Below are positions 33,401 through 39,046 of a stretch of 64,000 bases of DNA, piece after piece; the first letter of the stretch is position 1; each line of letters opens with the position of its first letter. A program made the position numbers and the translations under genes. Origin of the DNA: Malachius bipustulatus (taxonomy: Eukaryota; Arthropoda; Insecta; Coleoptera; Melyridae). The stretch spans positions 27,375,867 through 27,439,866 of the forward strand of contig OU342630.1 of the NCBI GenBank assembly GCA_910589415.1, read 5' to 3'. Under the pieces are notes generated by a model. The model ran no database searches. It was given only the letters and a program-made list of their open reading frames with translations, and was not told the DNA's origin.

Positions 33401-35799
33401 TACTTTTTCAGAATGCCGATAATGCGAAATGGATATCAGCATATTCTCAAGAAGATGCAATGAATAAGGCTCTTAAGAAGTTTGAAGGGAAGTACAAGGA
33501 TCGTTCAGATATAATTCTGGAACAAGACGAGGATGTCCTGGATACCTGGTTCTCGTCTGGGTTGTTTCCATTCTCCATCTTCGGCTGGCCAGAACAAACA
33601 CAGGATTTGAAAGTGTTTTATCCTTCTAGTCTTCTTGAAACTGGACATGATATCCTTTTCTTCTGGGTTGCCAGAATGGTGTTTTTCGGACAGAAGTTCC
33701 TTGGAAAGCTGCCTTTCAAGTAATTTATTAATTAACAATATAATTAATAATCTTATAAGCCTTCAAAACTTGAATTTTGTTGACCAATAACAATCATAGT
33801 ATGCCTGTTTATTTTGATTCAGAGTATACAGGGTGATCTCGAAATGGCGGACACGGTATACAGGGTGTTGTAGAGAATGTTCAGAAAGACTAAATTTAAA
33901 ATAAAAATGGTTTCCTCGGCTTCTTTACGATATAGAGTGTCCTTTTTATGAAATTTAAATCAAAATGGCAGTCAACTTTAAACAACCTCCAATGGCAAAG
34001 CACATCTGAGTATTATGGACTTACACATAATTTGTGTGCCTGAAGAAGTGTGTCCAGTGCAGTGTTGTGACTTTTTTCCACACAAGTGGTCATATTATCT
34101 TCTTAAGTGAGCCATACTGGAGAAAAAAGTAACTTAGAATCCTTAATCCACAATAGATGCTGTGGTGCTGTCCGCGTCCTCCATTTCGGGATCACCCTGT
34201 ATTTAATTTTATATTAACACTTGAAGCAGAATTTGAATGATTTATTATTACAAAGTTTTTGTTTGTTTTGATATTATTAATATTAAAATCTTTTAAAGGG
34301 AAGTTTATCTTCACCCGATAGTTCGTGATGCACACGGTAGAAAGATGAGCAAATCTTTGGGCAACGTGGTCGATCCAATGGACGTCATCAATGGGATAAC
34401 TCTGGAGGCCTTGCATGAGCAACTGCAAGACAGCAACCTGGATCCAAAGGAGATTGATAAGGCTAAGGCAGGTCAGAAGCAGGATTACCCAGAAGGTATA
34501 CCCGAGTGTGGGACAGACGCTCTACGTTTTGCTTTATGCACAATGTGCTCTGGTCGGGATATCAACTTGGACATATTGAGAGTACAGGTAGGTGCCTCAC
34601 TCCTAAAGGAAGTGAACACTATAATGTAATATTTGAATGTAATTTTTTGCAGGGCTACAGATTCTTTTGTAATAAGATATGGAATGCCACTCGATTTGCC
34701 CTGACCTACTTTTCTAGCGATTTTCAAGCACCTGTTGATGACCAATTAGTGGGAAATGAAAGCTTGATGGATCTATGGATGCTCAGTAAATTGGCATTTG
34801 CTGTGACAGGATCTAATAGAGGATTTGAGCAATACGATTTCCCATTAGTTACCACATCCATTTATAATTTGTGGCTTTATGAATTATGTGATGTATACCT
34901 AGTGAGTAATTCAATAAATTATTATTGAGAAAATTACAAATAAAGTATTTAAGTTATTACATATTACAATTTAATTATTTGAATTATTTTTTATTAGGAG
35001 TATTTGAAACCTGTGTTTGCAACTGCAGAAGACGAAGTGAAAAAGACAGCCCAGAAAACCTTGTACAGAGCGTTAGAAGTAGGACTGAGACTGTTGTCTC
35101 CTTTTATGCCATTCATTACCGAGGAACTCTACCAGAGATTACCGAGACCAAAAGAAATCCAAGCGAAAATACCGAGTATATGCGTAGCACCTTTCCCAGA
35201 AGAAAGCGTGTGCAACTGGAAAAACGAAGTGATTGAACAAGATGTTGATTTTGTTCAGAAGGTTGCGAAAGCTATCAGGTCAACCAGGAGTGACTACAAT
35301 CTACCAAACAAAACCAAAACTGAAGGTTAGTAAATTTGGAATTAATTCAAATTACGATTACTTTGAATAATATTATATTTAGCATTTTCTTAATTTTCCA
35401 GTCTACATCCAATGCTCTGATTCTAACGTACAAGAAATAATCAGTAGATACACTTCAGCATTGCAGACACTTTCCTATTGTTCCAAAACTGCTGTTAACG
35501 AGAAGGCACCTCCTGGATGTACTATCATAACCGTGTCTGACAAGTGCGAGGTGCATCTGCTACTCAAAGGTTTGATCGAGCCATCAAAGGAAATAACGAA
35601 AATCGAGAAAAAGCTGACTTTCTTGGATGCAACCAAGATCAAGTTGGAGCAAGCGACCAAGGTTCAGGATTATATTACGAAAGTTCCTGAAAATGTGCGG
35701 AATGCAAACAAAGAGAAACTAGAACAGACTAGTGCTGAAATAGATAGACTGGTTTTAGCTTTGAAATCACTTAAAACTATGGAACTTGGCGATAGTTGA
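1..35799 (+). CDS. VARS1 (ValRS): Valyl-tRNA synthetase, cytosolic (gene span, 5' end outside window)
   Basis: Charges tRNA-Val with valine in the cytosol (class I aminoacyl-tRNA synthetase). Ten coding exons are visible: 1-123, 5943-6144, 6330-6483, 32633-32892, 32997-33356, 33412-33719, 34299-34587, 34653-34901, 34998-35325 and 35402-35799. All junctions are GT-AG and the reading frame stays open across every one. The order of recognised segments follows animal ValRS: the region just after the HIGH motif, the editing (CP1) domain, the DTWFSSGL segment, the KMSKS motif, the anticodon-binding domain and a C-terminal coiled coil. The N-terminal part, including HIGH itself, lies before base 1. 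The third visible intron is 26 kb of nested transposons, yet no exon is damaged, so the gene is probably functional. Identification is very secure; the exon bounds are read by eye. Confidence 0.97.
524..1305 (+). mobile_element. Degenerate pogo/Tigger-like DNA transposon
   Basis: The element starts CAGTCAAACCTGGATAA and ends with the inverse, TTATCCAGATTTGACTG. TA lies on both sides (522-523 and 1306-1307), the usual target duplication of Tc1/mariner/pogo elements. Around 1033-1135 one + frame reads [20 protein letters not shown], which resembles the N-terminal helix-turn-helix (CENP-B/psq type) of pogo and Tigger transposases. The rest of the transposase is missing or broken, so this is a deleted, non-autonomous copy of about 0.8 kb. 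Confidence 0.8.
1319..3262 (-). mobile_element. 5'-truncated non-LTR retrotransposon (LINE 1)
   Basis: Encodes the C-terminal part of an ORF2 on the minus strand and ends in a short AAATA-repeat tail (TTTTA-rich on the + strand, about 1319-1345). The 7-bp repeat AGATATT at 1312-1318 and 3263-3269 is a good target-site duplication. The 5' end is cut inside ORF2 upstream of the reverse transcriptase, as is usual for incomplete target-primed reverse transcription. Confidence 0.85.
1465..3262 (-). CDS. LINE 1 reverse transcriptase (ORF2 C-terminal part, open)
   Basis: The 564-residue frame from the ATG at 3159 is open further upstream to about 3262 (residues [17 protein letters not shown]), so that ATG is not the true start. 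Visible motifs in order: a [13 protein letters not shown] segment, [50 protein letters not shown] and the catalytic FADD box (F-A-D-D-I-K-I-F), then the usual C-terminal thumb-like region. There is no endonuclease domain in the copy, which is lost by truncation. The frame has no stop, suggesting a fairly recent insertion. It belongs among jockey-superfamily-like LINEs; I cannot name the clade by eye. Confidence 0.88.
3263..3419. mobile_element. End fragment of a CAGGGTG-type inverted-repeat element
   Basis: This stretch (AAACTTTACCACCCTGTAT, then AAAGTTAAGACT... to CGCCCTG at 3419) matches the terminal arm of the element at 28508-29269, including its inner CACCCTGTA phrase. Only one end is present. 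The LINE at 1319-3262 lies directly beside it and probably interrupted it: TATTACAGATATT before the LINE resembles the matching part of the arm. Confidence 0.6.
3420..5083. other. Intron sequence with no recognisable gene
   Basis: Short open frames here (for example 3500-3772 and 3804-3995) resemble nothing I recognise. There is a small low-complexity patch of repeated CAGTACCCC-like words at about 4813-4865. No clear inverted repeats were seen. Confidence 0.5.
5096..5426 (+). mobile_element. tRNA-derived SINE with 12-bp target duplication
   Basis: From about 5130 the sequence reads GTCCCGTGGCGCAGTGTATA, a good RNA polymerase III A box, followed by GGTTCGAAACT, a B box close to GGTTCGANTCC. 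The tRNA-like head is about 75 bp; the rest is an unrelated body ending in an AAG-rich tail. The 12-bp repeat AACTGACATCAC at 5084-5095 and 5427-5438 brackets the unit, the mark of LINE-driven retroposition. The two opposing frames here are not genes. Confidence 0.85.
5943..6144 (+). CDS. VARS1 (ValRS): ValRS exon (CP1/editing region start)
   Basis: Reads [20 protein letters not shown], then [42 protein letters not shown]. This matches animal ValRS nearly residue for residue. Acceptor AG at 5941-5942; the exon ends in phase 0 at GAG before GTAATT. Confidence 0.96.
6330..6483 (+). CDS. VARS1 (ValRS): ValRS exon (start of editing domain)
   Basis: Reads [33 protein letters not shown] and [11 protein letters not shown]. 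The VATTRxETMLG segment is conserved in the ValRS editing domain. It ends one base into the Gly codon before GTAAGA; the codon is completed at 32633, which gives [11 protein letters not shown] as expected. Confidence 0.96.
6709..6817. mobile_element. Short MITE with CCGTATTCACAAA ends
   Basis: CCGTATTCACAAA at 6709-6721 is inverted as TTTGTGAATACGG at 6805-6817. Size is about 109 bp with AT-rich filling and no coding capacity. The target duplication is not obvious. Confidence 0.6.
6915..7040 (+). mobile_element. tRNA-like SINE fragment
   Basis: Contains GGGCGGTAGCGCATCA, like an A box, then about 55 bp later TTGGTTCGAATCCCAGC with a perfect B box (GGTTCGAATCC). The 3' end and any target duplication are not clear. 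It could also be a decayed tRNA pseudogene; I see no convincing full cloverleaf. Confidence 0.5.
7041..9420. other. Intron sequence without recognisable features
   Basis: AT-rich, no long frames. Bases 9205-9228 (ACACACTCACGACCACGTGG preceded by TTA) resemble one end of a piggyBac-like element, but no partner end was found. The phrase ACCACCGGTGG at about 9362 recurs at 22381 with similar flanks. Confidence 0.4.
9975..10009. repeat. Perfect 15-bp hairpin inside the LINE E reverse transcriptase
   Basis: AATCCTCGCAAAACT (9975-9989), loop GTTAT, then the exact inverse AGTTTTGCGAGGATT (9995-10009). The left arm encodes expected RT residues (NPRKT); the right arm sits where the frame is lost. This looks like a templated inverted copy made during repair or replication. 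Confidence 0.75.
10818..11380 (-). mobile_element. 5'-truncated LINE 3' end inserted in LINE E (LINE F)
   Basis: The minus strand encodes an ORF2 C-terminus: [75 protein letters not shown], stop at about 10862. It ends in a 13-base T run on the + strand (10818-10830), so the tail is poly(A). It splits the RNase H frame of LINE E between EIYAIV and LSADTG; a short TTG/TGTT repeat may be the target duplication. The frame is open but too short to be active. Confidence 0.85.
12061..12344. other. Short spacer between transposon nests
   Basis: Has TAACTAAC repeats after LINE E, a T run at about 12110-12121 and otherwise no recognised feature. Confidence 0.4.
12909..12944. repeat. Minisatellite of 7-bp ATAAAAT units
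   Basis: About five tandem copies of a 7-base AT-only word in the 3' untranslated part of LINE A. Confidence 0.85.
13098..14536. mobile_element. 1.44-kb near-perfect palindrome inserted in LINE A
   Basis: GCGTGTGTGAGTCGG at the left end is inverted at the right end. The arms are about 700 bp and meet near 13820-13850, where the centre reads TATCACCCTGTATAAACA. Arm sequences around 13650-13780 are shared with the separate palindrome at 29284-29836. It lies in the ORF2 3' end of LINE A: SPIYVIV reads into the palindrome from the right flank, and the left flank carries the expected continuation ([20 protein letters not shown] and a stop). No coding function. No clear target duplication. Confidence 0.85.
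14537..15725 (-). CDS. LINE A ORF2, second half (RT palm to C-terminus)
   Basis: Minus-strand frame beginning [19 protein letters not shown] and carrying [41 protein letters not shown] and the catalytic FADD box (FFADDLKIF). It continues exactly where the first half stops at NYRPIALL (17756), so the two were one ORF2 before LINE B inserted. The frame is open to the palindrome at 14536, which replaces the last roughly 40 residues. Needs ORF1 and its own RNA for retrotransposition; this copy cannot work as it stands. Confidence 0.87.
15726..17750 (-). mobile_element. 5'-truncated LINE (LINE B) inserted in LINE A
   Basis: Inserted in the same orientation as its host. The AAAAT-type tail lies at 15726-15757. 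The 5-bp repeat ATAAT at 15721-15725 and 17751-17755 is the target duplication; deleting LINE B and one repeat restores [10 protein letters not shown] of LINE A in frame. The 5' end is cut ahead of the RT domain. Confidence 0.88.
15901..17750 (-). CDS. LINE B reverse transcriptase (fused in frame to LINE A ORF2)
   Basis: Reads [20 protein letters not shown], a [13 protein letters not shown] segment, [76 protein letters not shown], the catalytic YADD box ([10 protein letters not shown]) and the usual C-terminal region, with the stop at 15901. By chance the frame is open into the upstream half of LINE A, giving one 1,119-codon frame with two copies of the pre-RT segment. The single long frame is therefore a fusion product of two LINEs, not a family with a duplicated domain. 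Confidence 0.88.
17756..19368 (-). CDS. LINE A ORF2, first half (AP endonuclease and start of RT)
   Basis: Minus-strand frame reads [49 protein letters not shown] and a DAGHPALS segment, an apurinic-type endonuclease that nicks target DNA. It then reads [31 protein letters not shown] and NYRPIALL, where LINE B breaks it. The first in-frame ATG (19260) is too far in: the conserved endonuclease start lies upstream, and the frame has no ATG between its upstream stop, just before 19368, and 19260. Translation probably enters by frameshift from ORF1 at the TTTAAAC site. Confidence 0.87.
19359..20117 (-). CDS. LINE A ORF1 protein (PHD-like finger, nucleic-acid binding)
   Basis: 252 residues from ATG at 20117. 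Residues about 6-56 hold a cysteine array ([24 protein letters not shown], later FLCPDC), like the PHD-type finger in ORF1 of CR1- and L2-like LINEs. A serine/glycine-rich linker follows (about 85-97), then an RRM-like block ([39 protein letters not shown]). It probably packages LINE RNA. The frame is uninterrupted. The stop TGA at 19361-19359 directly follows a slippery heptamer that leads to ORF2. Confidence 0.82.
   Translation of the reverse strand: MITMSTCVKCDLKCKLYSCDSCKVGLCEKCADLSASEVRCLELKKRKLIFLCPDCDSGFKQLPVLIRKIDDLQSQFNSLKRAQEDVSSGGSPSSPSNVDFESVIEEVSDRNRRKTNLILFGLVESSHSGPNSMNSGATGDMVAQIIGRISEDVDTSDLKIVRLGKYNAANSRPRPVKVCLKSEHDVKQIIRNSKVLRDDPTYKHIYVSLDRTPQQIELYRKVKVELNTRTEAGERNLKIRYFNGVPRVVNLN
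19362..19368 (-). other. Candidate -1 ribosomal frameshift site between LINE A ORF1 and ORF2
   Basis: On the minus strand the last two sense codons of ORF1 are TTA and AAC, preceded by T, giving T-TTA-AAC, a canonical X-XXY-YYZ heptamer, directly before the stop TGA. A -1 slip continues as CTG ACT CAG, exactly in the ORF2 frame (19362 to 19260 is 34 codons). A short CTGAC/GTCAG pairing lies just downstream; I could not fold it properly. Confidence 0.65.
20118..20495 (-). other. LINE A 5' untranslated region
   Basis: Sequence between the ORF1 start and the inferred 5' end, rich in A/T and without open frames. It ends on the + strand in ATAATGATAATGATAAAAAA next to the AATATT target duplication. 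It may hold the internal promoter; none is recognisable. Confidence 0.5.
20503..20649 (+). pseudogene. MADF-domain remnant of the host DNA transposon
   Basis: Frame reads [42 protein letters not shown], then a stop at 20647-20649. The pattern (acidic start, ELV.G, YD....YKN..LKD) is that of the MADF Myb/SANT-like domain carried by many insect Harbinger accessory proteins. Only about 45 residues remain. Confidence 0.55.
20971..22140. mobile_element. CAGTC-ended repeat, split by LINE D
   Basis: After TA at 20969-20970, CAGTCTTTTGCTTTTGATTT and TTGTCAATTGCTTTTCC (20971-21020) match the left end of the element at 57355. Bases 22032-22140 match an internal part of the same family in inverted orientation (TTTCTATCTATCAACGATTG on the minus strand). 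A further partial copy is at about 36210-36400. Confidence 0.6.
21022..22031 (-). mobile_element. 5'-truncated LINE fragment (LINE D)
   Basis: The minus strand codes for the end of an RT from the catalytic box ([20 protein letters not shown]) through [40 protein letters not shown] to a stop at 21131. The tail is an ATT repeat (TAA repeats at 21022-21056 on the + strand). The first 11 residues of the long frame that starts at 22078 belong to flanking repeat, not to the LINE. Confidence 0.83.
22333..22456. other. Spacer between elements
   Basis: Short stretch with ACCACCGGTGGCCACAGTCG at about 22381, resembling ACCACCGGTGGTACACGTCG near 9362 in the same orientation. Meaning unknown. Confidence 0.3.
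22461..23132. mobile_element. piggyBac-like MITE with TTAA target duplication
   Basis: CACATTCACTGCC at the left end is inverted as GGCAGTGAATGTG at the right end, and TTAA flanks both (22457-22460, 23133-23136). TTAA is the specific target of piggyBac transposases. The 672 bp have no coding capacity and contain several GGGCGGT/CGCC motifs. Presumably moved by a related full-length element elsewhere in the genome. Confidence 0.82.
23137..23919. other. Intron sequence with no recognised feature
   Basis: No coding frame or clear inverted repeat. It ends at the 9-bp target site of the foldback element. Confidence 0.4.
24276..25852 (+). repeat. 163-bp tandem array, left arm of foldback element
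   Basis: A recurring block (GATCGAAATCGTTTTACCAG, TATGTATCCACCCGAGAAAA, CGTTTTACCACCCC) starts at about 24451, 24614, 24777, 24940, 25103, 25266, 25429, 25592 and 25755, a constant 163-bp step, with one diverged unit before. Units differ by a few bases; two sub-variants alternate (GCGTTATGAAATTCGGGCCA versus GCTTTATTAAATTCGGGCTA), suggesting block-wise amplification. Confidence 0.9.
25853..26545 (-). repeat. 163-bp tandem array, right arm of foldback element
   Basis: The same unit in inverted orientation, starting on the minus strand at about 26370, 26207 and 26044, plus a diverged outermost unit and a partial one at the centre (near 25856). The right arm has about four units against about ten in the left, so the arms have changed in copy number independently. 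Confidence 0.88.
26902..27082. other. Spacer, no recognised feature
   Basis: Short AT-rich sequence between the foldback element and the next nest. Confidence 0.4.
27586..27891 (+). CDS. MADF-domain protein of Harbinger-like element
   Basis: 101 residues, one MADF (Myb/SANT-like) domain: residues about 20-90 read [20 protein letters not shown], then [20 protein letters not shown] and [23 protein letters not shown] proteins bind DNA; in Harbinger elements the companion protein helps the transposase reach the nucleus and the ends. The stop at 27889 is followed by ordinary intergenic-like sequence; further exons may have been lost to the insertion at 27923. Confidence 0.8.
   Translation: MCGRNVANMCVVQVSGFNLNSKDFMTEFIELYKSYPCLWRTKCKDYMNRNKKDTAYETLLKKLREVEPNATKNTVKSKINSIRGSFRRELKRIEESKRSEV
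27923..28503. mobile_element. CAGGGTG palindrome 1 (581 bp)
   Basis: CAGGGTGTACCAGCTCGATT at the left is inverted at the right; the whole unit folds on itself with arms of about 280 bp and a centre near 28213. TA flanks both ends. No coding capacity. Confidence 0.88.
28508..29269. mobile_element. CAGGGTG element 2 (762 bp)
   Basis: CAGGGTGTTTCTTAATAACA is inverted at the right end (ending AAACATCCTG). Arms are about 160 bp, with a unique middle of about 440 bp. TA flanks. An internal CAGGGTGGTAAAG phrase in each arm suggests an older nested end. Arm fragments of the same family occur at 3263-3419. Confidence 0.82.
29284..29836. mobile_element. CAGGGTG palindrome 3 (553 bp)
   Basis: CAGGGTGTTCTACAAGCTCT is inverted at the right end; arms about 260 bp, centre near 29560-29590. 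TA flanks. Arm sequences such as CAAGATAGAGAAAAACGGCT also occur in the 13098-14536 palindrome. Confidence 0.88.
29837..30239 (-). pseudogene. Harbinger transposase N-terminus, truncated and stopped
   Basis: From a possible ATG at 30239 the minus strand reads [33 protein letters not shown], stop, [20 protein letters not shown], then [52 protein letters not shown]. This is the conserved start of insect PIF/Harbinger transposases. A TAA stop lies at 30105-30107 and the frame ends at the palindrome boundary at 29836, so no DDE residues remain. Confidence 0.85.
30416..32107 (-). CDS. LINE C reverse transcriptase (open, 5' truncated)
   Basis: About 560 codons with no stop; the frame stays open upstream of the ATG at 32092 (EPEKV), so the ATG is not a true start. 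Motifs: [74 protein letters not shown] and the catalytic YADD box ([12 protein letters not shown]). No endonuclease in this copy. It differs from LINEs A and B in motif wording, so it is a different family. Confidence 0.88.
   Translation of the reverse strand, partial: GEPEKVCESYNKYLIEVIPKLTTDTIKLPFSMENTRRSKHAFSFEPVSHDEIVDITKSLKNKYTSGIDEVPSSIIKECTGEIKHILSYIINNSVNIGIFPSQLKHAIIKPIFKKGNPQSMENYRPISILPSFSKIFELAMCKRLLHFFKEHQLFNMTQHGYLVGRSTQTAIFQFTNSILNIIEDNQLALGMFLDLTKAYDCLCRKYLIEKLKYYGVQGNILRWFESYLSDRQQCTQITKRGVTVTSSTVLTETGIPQGSILGPVLFIIYINDLNRIIEEVHGSVTSYADDTNIIVGGKDTEELHSKFDIVYSKTKEWLIRNQLIINEEKTKLICFSTNRTTKEKPKNLKFKEINFKVEQMTKFLGVIIDEFLRWESHIQDLRQKLSQICYSFRTIRKYLNRKVLDILYHANFESIVRYGIIFWGGSSCADGIFGVQKRVIRIINGMEYRESCRGAFKNGGILTVYGLYLYECLIYFFKNKESFFLANNTDHPYNTRTLEVNYPIHRLSLTERNPSYMCIKVFNKLPQRIKKVETFSAFKREIKTLLIDLEPYTLSEYLDVSFS
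32633..35799 (+). CDS. VARS1 (ValRS): ValRS exons covering editing domain, KMSKS and C-terminus
   Basis: Seven exons (32633-32892, 32997-33356, 33412-33719, 34299-34587, 34653-34901, 34998-35325, 35402-35799). Key blocks: [20 protein letters not shown] (editing), [96 protein letters not shown] (catalytic KMSKS), [68 protein letters not shown]. The last exon ends in a lysine/glutamate-rich coiled coil ([20 protein letters not shown]), then the stop at 35797-35799. Lengths and phases agree at every junction. Confidence 0.96.
33829..34199. mobile_element. CAGGGTG MITE in a ValRS intron (371 bp)
   Basis: CAGGGTGATCTCGAAATGG is inverted at the right end (CCATTTCGGGATCACCCTG), with TA on both sides (33827-33828, 34200-34201). 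Unlike the long palindromes, only about 30 bp at the ends are inverted. It contains a second CAGGGTGTTGT start at about 33859. Confidence 0.85.
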
Positions 35800-36060
35800 T
35801 TGAATTTATCTGTTGTTTTTTAATTTATTTTTTACCATTTTAATAGTTGATCTAAATAGGCAATTATTTATTTTACTTTGCTCTTTTACTTTTGCATTAA
35901 AATTTTATATAAAATGTATAGGTGGTACCTATAGTCCTATTTTTAATAGAATGTCCACTTGTAAAGGATTACGGAAAGCGTGTAACTGGGCTTTATGACC
36001 CTTTCATGCATAATGAAAAGCTGATATTCCATTTAAAACAGGACTATAAAATATTAAGGA

Positions 36061-36066
36061 AATAAA
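36061..36066 (+). terminator. ValRS polyadenylation signal
   Basis: AATAAA 262 bases after the ValRS stop codon, the first canonical signal in a plausible place. The cleavage site cannot be read by eye. Confidence 0.5.
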
Positions 36067-36209
36067 ATTTTTTCGGGTTAATATTATTTAATTCATTTAC
36101 ACATTACAATGGTTAGCTTTACGAGCTGGTATCTTTTGAATGCAAGGGTGACCTGATCCCGGATAAATGCTCCTGGGTAATGTGCATTTGCAGGATTAAT
36201 GATCATCAG

Positions 36210-36405
36210 TGGTGTGTAGTAAGATGAGGGAGTATTATAAACATTGAAAAAGCATTTTGTGTAAAAGGAATCTAATTTGACAAAAGTGTATAATACTAAC
36301 GTTTGATAAATAGGAAAATAATTTGACAAATTTGGAAACAAATTATTGAAAAAGACGAAAACCAAAAGAGAAAGACTATTGTTGACACTGCCGAAAGAAG
36401 TATCC
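36210..36405. mobile_element. Right-arm fragment of the CAGTC-ended repeat
   Basis: AAAAGGAATCTAATTTGACA, GTTTGATAAATAGGAAAA and GAAAAAGACGAAAACCAAAA followed by AGACT match the right end of the element at 57355-58448. The left end was not found. Confidence 0.55.
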
Positions 36406-36594
36406 ATTTCTGGTCTGATGACAACAATCAAAGGTAGGTACACACAACTCCTCTAGTACACACAAGTACTTGACCATATATGCATTCGTATTCTACACAT
36501 CCTAATATGGATTCAATAGCAGGCTGTTGTATCTGTCGATTACAGAGATTTAATATTAACTGGAGTGGCATAGCAATTTTTTTTTAATCGAGTT

Positions 36595-36852
36595 ATATCG
36601 TCGCTGTCATTACGAAAGGGCCTATCTCTGATTTAACAACTTTTCAGGAGAACGTTTTGAAGAAAACTCTACTGTTCATTTTGTCTGTAGCACGAGATAT
36701 AATTCATTTTCAGAACCTTTTTTTCATATACTCATAGCACAAAAGTATACTTAGAACATTGAGACATAATCTTTTTTGAAAGAAAAGATTGTACTTTTTC
36801 TGTAAATAAATTATTAAGAAGATAGGCCCCTTCGTACTGACAGCGACGATAT
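36595..36852. mobile_element. MITE with ATATCGTCGCTGTCA ends (258 bp)
   Basis: ATATCGTCGCTGTCATTACG at the left is inverted at the right, the match running about 33 bp with few mismatches (to GGGCCTATCT). No coding capacity; no clear target duplication. Confidence 0.7.
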
Positions 36853-36943
36853 GACGTAAAGATACATTTTGTTAAATGGAAGTCATAGTTAGCTTTGCCA
36901 TTATTAGAAAGACTTTTTCCCAATTAAAATGGTATAAGATTTA

Positions 36944-37180
36944 GGGCCGGTTGTTCAAACGTCAATTAAAAATTTTGAGATAATTACTGATTTTAAATTG
37001 CAAATTTTGAAAATACGGCGAATATAATTAATGATCTTGTATTTTTAATCAATAATTAACTCTTCTTAAAGGGAGCAGAATCCATTTTCAGCAATATCAG
37101 ACCAATGGTTCGATAATACAGGGCATTTTAAAATCAGTAATTATCTGAAAATTTTTAATTAACGTTTGAACAACCGGCCC
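36944..37180. mobile_element. GGGCCGG MITE copy 1, TTA target duplication
   Basis: GGGCCGGTTGTTCAAACGT is inverted at the right (CGTTTGAACAACCGGCCC). TTA lies on both sides, as for PIF/Harbinger-type elements. 237 bp. A second copy is at 58658-58895. Confidence 0.82.
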
Positions 37181-37183
37181 TTA

Positions 37184-39046
37184 GTCATTTTCATTGTTTT
37201 TTTTTTGTAAAAAATATAACATTTTAATTCCAATTTTTGAAAGTAGTGGTAAAGTAGTTTTGTAAAATAAGAGAAACTCACATTTTTATTACTTTTTTTG
37301 GGGTTTTATAGAATAAAATTCGTATAAAACTCCAATAGTAATATGAACGAATTAAGAGAAAATTTTATACGTCTTAATTTACGTGTGAATGTTCCACATG
37401 CAAAATACCATCAAAACTACAAATTTCAAAATGATTTGAATAATGTTTTTTCACTTCAATTTTAGATTCTCTGTCACATATCACAAGCTGGTGTGATATG
37501 GTGTCAACAGTAATAAAACAATCGTTTTTTTTTTTTAAATCATTTTGTCGCATTTCAGTCAGAATTGTCTTCTAATAATAATCGTTAAAATATTTAGATA
37601 TGACATCACTGTACTTTTTCAAATTATCTTCCAAAGGACTCAAAAGTGTGAAGACATCAATTATAAACTTTAATTTAATTTTTCGTAATTTAACGCCACA
37701 CAGACCTTCATCTCTATTGACAGATGATGCTGCTATCATGCTATTTCACAGAAATGCAAAATCGGCGGCTGTGCGATTAAAAAGTGGACACTATTGTCCC
37801 CACTGTAATAATCCGATCACTACATTGAATATTCTGCCTGTAGGCTATGTGCGCGAGGCAGAATACTAGCGCCACTAGCGGGAAACAAAAACCTATTGGT
37901 CAAACTTCTAACATTATGCCTTACCGCGAATTTATCAAATAATCAATTGAACCCTATGCTGCAACAACTTTGTAAGCGACAATGTGAGCAAATGTTGGCT
38001 TTCCATGCAACAACATTCAGTATGAGTTGTTCATACTGAACAGAACAGTAATGACATGCGGCTTAATGTGTATATTAATGTTTGTAAGCTGATATATTAT
38101 ATGCCGTTCACTTATTATAAAAGAATTGGGTTATGGTGTAGGGTGATAGAAATCACTGGGTGTCACCGCTGTCAATTATTAGCTGGAGTTGGGTTATGTC
38201 TCTTTTTTATGAGGTTGAAGCACGGAACATAGCTTTCCTATGTTCCGTGGTTGAAGTTTAATGACAGTGAACAGGACATAGTTGCCAAATGGATTTTTGA
38301 TATTTTTGCTGTTCTTCTTATTATATTTACGTCTTATGGACTTTTTATTTTGGAACCTTTAGTCACATATTTTATGATATTGCAATCTTTATCTAGAAAG
38401 CAAACTCGTCAAATCTAATAAGCTTGCCATAAATAATAACATGAGAAAAAGTTTTATTGTATTTTGATGGAACTAATTAAAAGAACTCTTAATTATAAAA
38501 TAGATCAAAAATTAGTAATTACTTATTTATTATTAAGAAATAGAACATTAGGTATAGGTACTGAATCGGCCAATCGGCTACGGCAATGGTGATTGGCGAT
38601 CTAGAAAAATGGAGTATCTTTACATTTTACCTTTAAATAAGAAGTAACTAGAGTAAATACCTACCTAACAAAAAAATAACCACTCTATTTGGGCTAGGAT
38701 TGCGTGGTCAAACCCCAACTGGTCATGCACGTTCTTGAATACATTTTTGAGCAATACGGTGGCTGCGAGGGTGGAGGATGTTGGAAGTAGGGGTGTAGAG
38801 CAACGCGAGAAGAGCCCAAAATTAGGTACCTACCTACTGGTAAGAAAACCTATCTTCTCATCAGCGACAATCCAGAGCCAGAATGTTTTTGAGTTTTTTT
38901 TTTATAACTTTTTCATACAAATAGGTACTCGAAAAATACTTATCTCCAACTCGTCAATTATTTTTATATTAGGAAGCAGTGCGTTAGAAACCAGTCAAGA
39001 TTTTGGATTTGAGAGAAACATTAAAATTTTTGTGCAAAATTATCCC
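37184..39046. other. Intergenic sequence between the convergent genes
   Basis: No recognised gene. The 89-codon frame at 37600-37869 has a CPHCNNP phrase but no start context, splice or family that I recognise. A small hairpin at 38221-38249 is listed separately. Confidence 0.45.
38221..38249. repeat. 29-bp hairpin bracketed by direct repeats
   Basis: CACGGAACATAG, loop CTTTC, CTATGTTCCGTG: perfect 12-bp arms. GTTGAAG lies directly on both sides. Confidence 0.6.

Noticed and set aside
37600..37869. A small zinc-binding protein gene (CPHCNNP)
   Set aside because: One CxxC is not enough for a finger; no second cysteine pair, no family and no gene context.
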